From contig WPDH01000123.1 of NCBI GenBank assembly GCA_019137255.1, positions 372,001 through 436,000 on the forward strand: a DNA stretch of 64,000 nt, written 5' to 3'. This document shows, piece by piece, positions 45,600-56,254 of the stretch (positions are counted from its first letter, which is position 1; each line of letters opens with the position of its first letter). The translations under genes and the position numbers were made by a program. The notes beneath the pieces were generated by a model, which saw nothing but the letters and a program-made list of their open reading frames with translations, was not told the DNA's origin and did not search any database. This DNA is from Corinectria fuckeliana. Its lineage: Eukaryota; Ascomycota; Sordariomycetes; Hypocreales; Nectriaceae.

Positions 45600-48520
45600 C
45601 TACGCGAGCATTCGAATCCCGCTGTCGTTTGTTTCTTCCTTCTTAGGGAGTGGCGGCAGCTCTTTGTTCAGGCTCTCCCGGCTCATCCTGTGACGAAGCA
45701 TCGGACCGTGATCCATGACCCCGTTCACTCCGTAGCTGTTGCTGGTGCCGGCGTATCCGCTGTCTGCGCTCTCCGGCTTGAGGTGCTCCGGCTTGGGTGG
45801 TGTCGGCGGCGGCGCCCGAGTCGGCGGGAGCGACTTGTTCAAGTTTTTGGGAGGCGTCTCCGGCCGCGTCTCGCCAGCCTCTTCCACAACGGGGAGGATG
45901 GGCTCGCGCTGCATCGAGTCGCGAGTGTCTCTGGGACCAGTTGTCAGGGTTCGATCGGGAATCTGCTTCTCCGCAGGCGCGTCCGTGTCAACCTCCCTCA
46001 TTGCCTTGTCCACCGTCTCTGTAGCCTCAGGCGACCGTACCCGGCCTGGGGGCACAGGCGGCAGATGAGTCGGCATAGGCGGGATAGCCGGCGACGACCG
46101 GCGCTTAGAGTTCCAGCTGGACACCCGTTGATTCGAGCCCTGAGCCTCGATCATCTCCTGGTCCCTTCGCTGGGCTTCTCTATGTGCCTCCTCACTCGAC
46201 ATGGTGACACCTTCGATGAAGTGATAGAAACGGTCTCCGTACTGCTCTGGAGGTAGAGCCGAGATCTGTGTCTTGTCGCTGCCTAAGCCCTTCCAGAAGT
46301 TCTCAATCTTCTTGATGATTCCGTACTGCGCGAGAGTTAGCCTCGGTCCCGACTGGGGGACTGCTGTTTGAAAACTTACGTGGGTCAGGCAGTCGATGAC
46401 GCCAAGGTAGTAAATCTCGTCCGCTGGTTCGTTATCCTCGTGGGTAGCTCTGAAGCCCCCGTCGTCCTGGTTGAAGACGAATCCGGGACGATTGTGACCC
46501 TCCTCGAGCTCATCCGGCATCTTGTTCATAGACTGTCCGATGGGTACCGGTCGTTCCTGTCGGATCATCTGTCTCAGCTCCCTGGCCTTTCTAATGTTCT
46601 CTAGCTTCGAAGGCGTTCGGAGCAGGACGGACTGGGGGTCATCGTCGGGTGCCTTCTCGCCCCCTGGGTTGAACACCTGGAGAGTCTTGTCGCGAAGGTT
46701 CTCTTCGTTCCCTCGCGAGACGTCATGGATGCCAACTAGTAGAGAGTAGTCCATGATGTGGAGCTTCTTGAGGAGAACCACGTCCCGTTGTAGCTGATCT
46801 AGGAAGAGCCGCTTCTTTTGGATACCAAGCTCCAGGTTCCGTTGCCGCCTCAGCCAGTTCAGGTCTTTTAGTGTCGCCCGGGGGTTCTTCTCAAGATCCT
46901 CCTCCTTGTAGTCTCGGCCAATGGTCGAGCCCTTGAGGTCGAATGTGGTGTGGATGTCGCGGTGGGGTGGAAATAAGTTGTTCATGACGACAAAGTGAAT
47001 CTTCTTGCCGTAGGGCATCTTGACGCGGTGCAGACCGTAGAACTGTGACAGGAGCGTGTTGGGGTTGTCCTTGACATGCAAGTAGTAGTCCTTGAGGACC
47101 TTGCGTAGGAACTTGTGCTCGGCGTGGTGAATCGTCTTTATGATGTACTTGTAATCTCTGGAAAAGTAAAAGAAGCTGCCGCTCTTGCCGGGTGAGCCCA
47201 GCTCCGAAAGAATATACTTGCCCGTCAGAGACATGAGGTAATCGGCGGGATCGAGACGGAACAGGGTTCGTAGGCGACGGAAAACCCAAGGGGCATAGTC
47301 CTTGAACTTGAAGTCGTACTTGGCCGAGGGCACCATTTCGTTACCGGCGCTTTCCGGAGTCAGTACCACATCGCTGAAACAAACGTCGTCTAAACTTACA
47401 TATCAAACGTCGACTTCTGCTTAGTCTCAAAGTCTTCGTCAGTCAATTCCCGGTCGAGTTTGGCGTTGGTCCTGGACACCGACACCCGGATGCCCGTCAA
47501 CATGTTGTAGGCCGTGACCCAGTTGGCGTGGCTCTCGTCAACCATGGTGCCCACCAAGACTTGGTTGCCATCCTCCTCTTCTTTGCGCTTGCGCTTGCTA
47601 GCCCTCTTTTGTCGGTACGCCTCCGCCCAGCGAATGGCATCCTCATCCGGTACGATCTCATCCCGGGGCCCATCTGACTGCATCGACCGAGTTGGTCTCC
47701 TGCCGAGACTCAGAGACTGCCGTCGTGCTGTCGGGGCATTGGTGGGGGAGAAGCGGCCACTGGCCTGCGCTGTGTCCAGCCCATCCTTGGACGGCCTAGC
47801 TGGGGCCACTTTCGGCACCTCGAGGGTGTGTCTCTGCTTGAGTGCTGGCGGAACGGGTGACTGAAGGTGTCCTGAGGACAACGTGGCTGTGTTGCCGCCG
47901 TAGATAGGCGGGGAGGACAATCGGTGACCAGATGAAAGGGCACGTGGATTAGACTGTGTAGCATCAGACGCGGCTGATGTGCTCAGCATGGCGCCATCGA
48001 AGCTCCTGCTGAGGGGCTTTTCTGCGACGTCCCCTGATTGGGGACCCAAGGGGAGAGGTTTCGATGATATATCGTAGTTTTGGTTCTGGGTTGATATCAT
48101 GGGCGGATATGTGCCATTGGCATCGGTCGGGAGACGGGGGAGGCTACGGTCGACGAGGTTGGTGATGCCGTTGGGGAGTGGCTTTTGTCGATAGCCGTTG
48201 TCATCCTGGCGGGATGGCGCTGTGAGGGGGGCGTTGACGGACTTGCCGTTGGAGAGGGAGCTCATGCTCGTAGGCCGCGTGCCGTTGCCATTCATAGGCG
48301 TCGGGGTTGGTTCGGAGACGTCCGAGGCGTGGGTGGAGGAAATGGAGCTTTCGTCGAAGCTCTCATTGATGGTGTCGGAGCGGGTGTGGCGGATGGAGCC
48401 CGAGTTCACCCTCTCCTTGGCGGTTGCGAGGCCGAACTGGTCGTTTGGGTCGAGGTTCAGGATGTCGGGATTGTTGGAGAAGATGGCAGAGTTGTCTTCT
48501 TCGGCGAGGAACGAGGGCAT
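45600..48520 (-). CDS. MSS4: Phosphatidylinositol-4-phosphate 5-kinase MSS4
   Basis: Three exons (47400-48520, 46380-47349, 45600-46325) encode 938 residues; introns are 50 and 54 nt. The enzyme makes PtdIns(4,5)P2 at the plasma membrane for actin, endocytosis and cell-wall signalling. The first about 300 residues are Ser/Pro-rich and disordered. A basic cluster KRASKRKRK (305-313) could be a nuclear localisation signal; yeast Mss4 shuttles to the nucleus. The conserved core begins at about 374: YDFKFKDYAPWVFRRLR, glycine-rich loop LGSPGKSGSFFYFS with Lys in YIIKTI (about 445), FDLKGSTIGR (510-519), MDYSLLVGIHD (573-583) and IDCLTHYGIIKKIE (about 692-706). The activation loop ends PPEQYGDRFYHFI. 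The second intron is removed exactly between LTH and YGII. The tail is Pro-rich. Confidence 0.94.
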
Positions 48521-49948
48521 TTCGAGGGGAGGGAGAGAAGACTCGCTGGAGGCCGGGACCAGCGAGTGGTGTGGCGAGTAGTTGCTACTGGTTGAAGCGA
48601 TATTTTTTTCTTTCGAGGACCGGATGTCGAATCGTCTTCGGTGAGGGGAAGGGTTAAGGGACTGTCTTTGCTCCGTCTATCGTGGTTGGCCTCTTAGATC
48701 ACCACCCTGCCATGCGAGAATGAGCAAAGCAGAGAGGGAAATTGGGCAAAGGCCTTGGTCGGCTGGCGCCAGGGATTCTTAGCGGGTCAACCAATGAGCG
48801 AAGCTAGCAGGACGGCGTTGGAGGCTGGCGAGAGAAGAGACGGGGGGGGGGGGAGCGCAGAAATCGGAGCCGATGCCGAGGCCGGGAGAAGACGCGCTGG
48901 AGATGAGGACAGAGGGAAATGCGCGATGCGATGTCGTCGGCAGGCGGGCGGCGGCAGAGAGGAGCTGTGGCGGTGATCGATGAAGATGATGCTTGGCTGA
49001 ATGGTGTAGACTACGGGAGCAGTAGAGTGAGGTGAGGTGAGGTGTGAGGGAGGTGAGTCTGGGAGAAATCCGGGAAAAGTGACGGAGACGCACTGTGGAC
49101 CTGTGTCGAAAGCGCAGCGCCTACTAGGGTACGTACCTAAAATTGGGACCTCTGGCTGGAAATGAGGCGTTCGGGGGTGTCAAGGTGTCGGGTGTGTGTG
49201 GGAGTGGGATGCCCAGACGGAAGGACCACGGTCAGGGGAGACACCAGACCCAGTGAGTGTCGAGCTCTTTCGATGGAAATCAAGGCACGTGTAGGCGGTT
49301 TTTTTCCCAGTGGTCTTCTAGGGCAGTTCCAGGGGATACGGGGAAGAACTACACGCTACGAGTACTCCGTACGGCCTAGGGACAGCACCAGACCGCTCAC
49401 AGGTACTTACATACCTAGCGGGGGAGGGGGGTATATTACAGGGGCCCCGAGCAACGGAGGTCGGATTCCCGGGCACCTTTTTCTTTCCATGCGTGGCAGT
49501 TAATACCCGTAATGATGGGCAGTGGGCGGTCTCCATGGCTTCCATGGATGGCCCAGGCTTTGGCCGCGGCCCCGAGGGACTTGCCGCTACCACGGCCCCA
49601 AGCCCGCCTAAAGAGAGCGCTATCAGCCACTGCGAGCTTGGTGACTCTCAGCACCCCCATTGTAAAACGCCTCCTCGATGGAATCAATTCCCATCACCCA
49701 ATCCTAATGGTGTTGGACTGGCCTAGGGACGAGCAGAGCAGCATTCGCAGAGTTGTACATGGCAGTGGAGTGGTAGTTCATCCTTTGGTGGCAACGGCAT
49801 GCTGACGGGTTCGCTCGTACGTACCTGGCTACGGACGGGAAGCCACTCAACCAACTTGCATCGATAGTTGCTAGCAGGCTGACGGGCTGGGTTGCCGAAT
49901 GCCGGGGGGCGGGAGGCATCCGTCCAGGTAGTCTACGCCAGTAAAGTC

Positions 49949-49989
49949 CAAGTCCAAGTTCGAGTTCAAGCAAATTCAAGTTCAAGTTT
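49949..49989. repeat. Imperfect (AAGTTC)n hexamer repeat
   Basis: Six related units (aagtcc, aagttc, gagttc, aaattc) followed by tttactatgta, a half-site of the 16-bp palindrome at 328-343. Confidence 0.75.
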
Positions 49990-51060
49990 ACTATGTAGGT
50001 CTATTCGTAAAGTCGGGTCGCTTAATGCCCCGAGCACCCGCCCCCAGACAGCAGGATGAGAGATGATGAAATGACGATGACTGCGGCGGATACGGACGGT
50101 TGATGCTAATGAAGATGCTAGTACATAGGCAGATCGGATGGATCCCCGCCGACCGGGGACGCTGCCTCCGCCGTTCTGGCACTCTCGTTTTCCGCTTCAT
50201 CTCTGTTCTGGTGATCGCCCTCGTACATAGAGTAGCACCCACGTCATGGAAACCCCAAGAGCATTAATAAATCTGCACACATCGCTTCGCTCCACTGACG
50301 TCGTCGCCATCGTCTCCTTCGGGCTCTCAAATCCCACTCCACCTCCAACTCCGCCCCTCCCAAATCGTCCATTTTGCGTCCCACCAGTGAAGCCCCAGGC
50401 TTGCTCAGCCACGGGGACGGACCCGCCAGGGGCTCCCCCAGCTGACGGACGGGTCGTTTTTCACTTCTCAAGACGACGCGTTCTGCTCATCTTTTGGTGG
50501 ATTCCAAACCCCCCTTGCCCCCCCTGGGAGGGAGTCTCGTTCCTGTCCCGAGAAGCCGTCATCCCCTGGGGGCTTGCATTCTTTTCCTAGTGCGTGGGAT
50601 AGATACTTGGACTCTGGAGAGCAATACCGATTTTGGGGTTGTTGCTATTATTACCACTTGCGTACCATCCATCGGGACCCATCCATCCACAAAGGAAGGG
50701 AAAGCCGACGTGGGAGACCGCGCATCTCCAGATTGTTCTGTATCCCCTGTTTGCCTTGCCTGCCCTTGCGTAGCTGGAGTGACGACGATGGAGAAGATGC
50801 TGGAAACTGCATCCCCCTACTACACAATACTACGCATGTACACCAGGGCGCTTATTACTGTCCCTTTGTACTTCATACTCGTGTATGCCCTTAGATCAGC
50901 TGTTCCCCGGCTTCAAAAACCCAAATAGGAGACCTTCCTACTTTATGCTCACTACTCTCTCATCTCTCATCTCCTATCCAACGTGAAAACCCGGCAATCA
51001 ATATCTCCCGGCCCCGGCCCCGGTCCTCAGTCCCCGGCTCCTATGACAGGACAGGACAGG

Positions 51061-51090
51061 ACATGATACATGATACATGCATGATACATG
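51061..51090. repeat. (GATACAT)n repeat
   Basis: Three gatacat units, two adjacent and one after a gc spacer, preceded by acaggacaggacaggacatg (aggac pentamers). Confidence 0.75.
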
Positions 51091-53472
51091 GCGTGGCAAG
51101 TCCTCGTCCAAGCATCGACACCGCAAAACTGCTCCGTCGATCCATTGACCCTTGCATCTGCGTTGCTGTCTTTTGTCACGCTGAACAGAAGCAACCAACG
51201 TTCTCTCTCACTCAGCCACAACCCCGCGCTTAGCACTCCATATTCTATCTTAGTTACTGGTTATTCTTACCACGTATAGCACCCCGCAGCTCTTTACTTT
51301 ACACTTTGTAGTCTATCTATCTGCCTGCAAACCATCTTCCCTTTTCTTTCTTTTCCTTCCAAATCTCCCCCTTTCTCCCTAAAGCGAGTACACCATGTAC
51401 GAAGTACGTAGTGTGCTTCGCTTCGTACTCCACCGACGTCCACACACACCCCTAGGTAAGTATGTAGCTTACTTACATGATATTAGTAGTTCTGCCATTT
51501 CCGATCCTCGGATGGCTCGGGGTCCGCGAGGAATGCGCGTAGAAGGCTTGGCCCGGCTCGCCTGTTCCATTGCGGCGCTCACCTTGCAAAACACACCCCT
51601 TGTGCCATGCAGCATCATCACAGTATCAAACACTTGGCCTTTGAAATGTCGAAACACTCTGCTGCCCCTGGATGTTTAGATGAGCAACGTTCTGTGTTCC
51701 ACGGCGTATAACACAAAGTACACAATCAATACTCAATCGTCACTCTCTGCTATGTACATTAATTGCATGACATGTGTTTCCATGGGCAGCACAGCAGGGC
51801 ACTACACTGCCTGCACCTAGCACAGCCTGCCCGCCCAGAGGACCCTTGATCATCCTCATAGCCAGATCCAACAACCCAAGCCCCTGACACCCCCGCTGAG
51901 TCATGGTAAATGGTTACCATTTGTATCCACCACACGCGGAACCTGACATCACCACGATTCAATCCATCAACACACTCGGCACGTTCAGCTTAGTACTGAT
52001 AATATTCATGAATATCAGCCTCTGACCTGCTATTACAAACTGACCACTATTCGTTAAAGTTGAAGCAGAAAGATTCAAGGAAACCCGGATTGTATCTTTC
52101 GATTCACGCTTCACGTCTTCTAGGGCTCGTTCCACCTGGGAATCAGTTCCTCCTTAGAAATCCTTAGAAATCCTCCTTGTCTGCAATTATAGCATCCTCC
52201 TCCCTGCTCTTGGGCATATGATATAATTGCTGTAGGATGGAGTCTTTTATCCCATGACCATGCCTGGAGCATCAGCCGTAGCCGTACGCCATCTTGTAAG
52301 AGCGACACAGCGTCACCATGGACTCAGAACTACGCATGAGAACATCACTACGACCGCATACTAAACAGGTTGAGAGAGAAAGTGGGTGTCCCCATTGCCT
52401 TACTCAGACAAAACTATACATCTCACCAGCTCCGGCCAGCCCAATCTAGCAAGAAACGACAATGTCGCATCTCTCCAATGGTCCACCAAGCTAGTTCGCG
52501 AGTTATCCAGTTCCATCTAGTGTTCTCTCCCCTAAAGGGATTTTTTTCCTGTGTTTTTCTTGCTTCCTCGTTTTCTCCTTTGTTGCTACCCACCTGAAGC
52601 AAAGCTATTCTGGCCTCGCCTTCAACTCCCCTCGCAGGGTGCGCTGGGTCGAGGTGAGCCGATATCGAGCTCTTCAGTAAAGCCAAAGACATCCAGGTGG
52701 TGTAGTGGGCGCCAATAATAAACGGCGCTATCAAAAAGGCCTCCCAAGCCCCCGATACGTCTAGTAGAGCCCACGTCTCATCTCATGAGATCCGTTAAGT
52801 CTAAACGTAGCCTGTCGTCAAGGTACGTTATCCCCACGCCTTTCCCCCCCAAGGAACCATTAGACCCTGCAATCATCCAGAGACAATGCAAGCCTATGAA
52901 TGCAAATCGAGGGGCAACGCCGTCCTGCGAGAAAGCCATGAACCGCCCCCGCCCCCGCCCCCATGCGCCCTCTCAACGCCCCCTTCCAACACACACATGG
53001 CTATGCTCAGCTTAGAGCGGGTGTGTCTGCCGTGGTCGACGCCCAAGGACTCCTCTTCCTTGGAACTTCCATTCCCGCCTTCTTTCGTCAATCCGTAGAT
53101 GTCGTGTGAACCAGGTAGAAACAAAAAATCAGAGCCGACGGATATCAGTACAGACCAACAAATAATTTGCGCAATTGCAATGAGAAGAGCCGCTGAGGCT
53201 GCGATCCGACTTGTGGGAATACCATCAAGTACGTCTTGGCGTGTGTGTAGGTGTGTGTTTGTTTGTTGAGATCCCCTGCCAGGACCTCGGGAATGTGGTG
53301 TGCTGTCGTCGTCGTCCATCAGCAATGAATTCCGATTCGCCGTCCCGTCCATTCGCGTAGAATGTGCGAATAATGTACAATCCAACAGAGATAAAAACAA
53401 CCCGGTACAAAAATCATGTCGAAAATCAACCTCCTTCCCCTCTCGCCACCAAACGCCATGCATGAGTAGTTA

Positions 53473-55207
53473 TTAGGTTTGAGGGTCGCGGGGCGGCCCG
53501 CGTCCTCGACCAGGTGCACCTTGGCTTTGTCCTTGGCTTTGTCCTTGGCTTTGTCCTTGGCTTTGGCCTTGGCTTTGGCCTTGGCCACGGCCGCGGTATC
53601 CACGGCCACGGCCACGGCCTCGTCCGCCAGAGAAGTGTGGGTGGCCGTTCTGCTGCCCGTTCTGGCTCTGCCAGTTGCTTTGGGGCATTTGAGGCTGGGC
53701 ACTCTGCGTGGAGTAGAGGCCCTGGGGCTGCTGCGGGACCTGCCCGGCAGGCAGGTTGTTTCTTTGAAGGTTTGAAATGGGTCGGGGAATAGACTCAGGG
53801 TTTTCGTAAACATAGAGACTCTTGTCGATGCTGGCGGGGATGGGTTGGATCTCGGTGCCCAGATCCCGCTCGATGTTGTAGAGGTTGAAACGATCATCCC
53901 AGTTGATTAGGTTGATGGCAAGACCAAGGTGGCCGTAACGACCGGACCGACCAATACGATGCAGGTAAGTTTCGGCATTCTTGGGGAAGTCAAAGTTGAT
54001 GACGACGTTCACCGCCTGGATATCAATACCACGGGTGAGGAGATCAGAGCAAACAAGGTTGCGGCAGACGCCGTTGCGGAAGTCGTGGAAGACACGGTTA
54101 CGAGCCTGCTGTTGCATCTTGGCGTGGCTATAGAAGCAGGAGTAACCAAGTTCGGTAATCTTTTTAGCCAGCAGCTCGACTCGGTTGGTCGAGTTGCAGA
54201 AGATGATGGACTGGTTAATTTGGAGCTTGGAAAAGAGGGTGTTTAAGCAGTGGACCTTCTGCTTCTCCTCAACAAAGGCGTAGTATTGGGTGATTCCCCT
54301 CAGGGTGAGCTCATCCATCAGGTTGATCTCGTAGGGGCTGACCATGTTTTTGTCAGAGAAGTCCTTGACGGACAGAGGGAAGGTGGCGGAGAAGAGCATG
54401 ACCTGGCGGTCTTTGGGATGGAACTGGAGGAGCTGCTCAATGACGGGGGTGAACTCAATAGAGAGGAGCTTGTCGGCCTCGTCCATAATGAACATGGGGC
54501 ACTCGCTCAGATCGGCAACGTTCTTTCCAGCCAAGTCGAGAATTCTACCGGGGGTGCCGACCACAATATGGACCGGATCCTGAAGACGGATAATGTCATC
54601 TCGCAGGCCAGTGCCGCCAGTGGTGACCATGACGTTGATGCCGAGGTGCTTGCCGAGGGTCTTGCAGACTTGCGAGGTCTGCATGGCAAGCTCACGTGTG
54701 GGGACAAGGATGAGACATTGGATCTTGGACACCTTGGGGTTGATGCGTTCCAAGGTAGGGATGACAAAGGCGGCCGTCTTGCCGGTACCATTCTTCGCTC
54801 GAGCGAGGATGTCTCGGCCGGTCAATGCAACGGGGATGGCCTCTTCTTGAATTGGTGAAGGCTTTTCGAATCCGGCTTCGAATATGCCCATGAGCAGGTC
54901 TCGCTTCAAGACGAAGTCCTCGAACTCCAGACCCTTTGTATTTGTGACATCCTAAAACAGACAAAGGGCAAAGGGTGAGCAAAAAGTGAAACACGGCGCA
55001 GGCAGGCGAGAAAAGCGCCAGGCGTCAACGAACCTCTGTTTGTTGTCGGTTGTCTTTGGCAGGGAGATTGAGAGTCTTCTTCCAGTCGTCGCTTGAGGCG
55101 GGGGCGCCGTCACTGCCGGGGTTAGTCCAAGCTCACGTAGGCCGCGAGGACGGCGCAGCGGACCTGAGTTGGGTGGATTTCAGCTTGTCTGCCAGCTGAT
55201 CCGCCAT
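53473..55207 (-). CDS. DHH1: DEAD-box RNA helicase DHH1 (DDX6)
   Basis: Three exons (55164-55207, 55034-55112, 53473-54951; introns 51 and 82 nt) encode 533 residues. Dhh1 activates mRNA decapping and represses translation in cytoplasmic P-bodies. The N-terminus MADQLADKLKSTQ leads into DDWKKTLNLPAKDNRQQTE and DVTNTKGLEFEDF, hallmarks of the family. Helicase motifs: Q-motif region GFEKPSPIQEEAIP, motif I AKNGTGKT (93-100), TPGR (174-177), DEAD (198-201), SAT in MLFSATFP, and motif VI HRIGRSGRYG. The C-terminal tail is Gln/Gly-rich with five copies of a GQSQ-type tetrapeptide flanked by RGRGRG blocks, longer than in yeast, and suited to phase separation. Stop is TAA at 53473-53475. The first exon ends in a split codon (AG|T). 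Confidence 0.96.
53520..53579. repeat. 12-bp coding minisatellite in DHH1
   Basis: Five tandem units of cttggctttgtc (three exact, two with g for t near the end) encode the GQSQ repeats of the DHH1 tail on the minus strand. Copy-number change keeps the frame. Confidence 0.9.
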
Positions 55208-56254
55208 TGTACGTTGTGGAGATCCGTCCGCAGACCGGGGCGGCGAGAGGTCGTCGGGAGGGGGGAGGAGGGCGTGAGCAAAGCTGCGCAGAAAAAGGGC
55301 CTCTCGAAGGGCGGGTGGCGGACGGGTGGGCAGCGGGAAGTGAGGAGCTGCGAGCGTTTCGTGGGGTGGAGCGAGCAGGGAGGTTCACGGCGGCCGGAAG
55401 TCGAAGCGGCGTGGGTTGCGAGAGAGACGGGTGGTGTGTTTCGGAGACGCGCGGTGCCTGCGTTCGCGTAGGGAGATTGTGAGATTGTGGTTTGCGGTGT
55501 TGAGGTGGTCGAGTTAGAGGGAGGAGTTAGAGCAGGCTCTAGTTTGTGGTTTGGAGGTGACGATGTGCGCCTTGTTGCGGAAGGCCCTGCATTTCGGGGG
55601 TCACGTGGTCCGCGGGGCTGCCCGGTTTTTGTCTACGAGGCACCTTACAGAATGGAAAGCCGGGGGGTTCGAGGGCCCTGCACTTTGGCCGCTTTGGGGT
55701 ACGCGCGCTTCTTCGAGGACGATAGGTTCACAAGCGCCTCGTGGAAATTGCGGCCCATTGAAGGGAGGTTCCTTTGCTAACTTGAGCTCTGGGAGAGGTG
55801 GAGAGCTACGTAGGAGTAAGTAGTACTTGTAGTACTCTTATGTACAATGGTAGCAGTACATGGTAACCTAATCTAGTTGGTACGGGTAATTCCTATCTTG
55901 GGTTTGACCTGACTGAGGTTGATAATCATGCTGCGGGTGAAGCTTCAGCCATCATCCCTGCACCATCTTCAATCCCCGCAGAAGACGGTACGCCACAGAG
56001 CATACAACGGACGTGAGGTCGATAGACTACGTGCTCAGATGATAAAATGGGAAATTTATGCTTTGGAATTTGGAATTCGTGGAATTGCTTTTTAAAAATT
56101 CGCCTCTAAATCCTTGATGCCGTGCCCAAAAGCAGCACTAACAAAAGGTAAAACTCCAGAGCCATCATCCTACTTGGCTACTGTAATGTATAGACCGATA
56201 TACTTATACTCGTACAAGGCATCTTCCCCCCTCCGTCTCTTGTCCGTCCCTCTT
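55208..56254. other. Intergenic region between DHH1 and the acyl-CoA dehydrogenase gene
   Basis: About 1 kb between tandem minus-strand genes. It includes the DHH1 promoter (GC-rich to about 55800) and an A/T-richer 3' region for the downstream-oriented neighbour (gtagtactt motifs near 55820-55860). No gene seen. Confidence 0.6.

Larger units (their letters stand above)
48521..53472. other. 5-kb region without a gene between MSS4 and DHH1
   Basis: It should contain the MSS4 promoter and the DHH1 3' UTR. No frame shows a domain. Simple repeats include G12 (48842-48853), GAGGT (49027-49045), AAGTTC-type hexamers (49949-49989) and GATACAT units (51061-51090). TAC/GTA-rich palindromic motifs occur near 49120-49140, 49360-49420 and 51395-51480. 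Confidence 0.6.

Noticed and set aside
53319..53897. Minus-strand 192-codon frame overlapping the DHH1 3' end
   Set aside because: Out-of-frame reading of the DHH1 repeats (AKAKAKDK-type); the DHH1 frame has clear family support.
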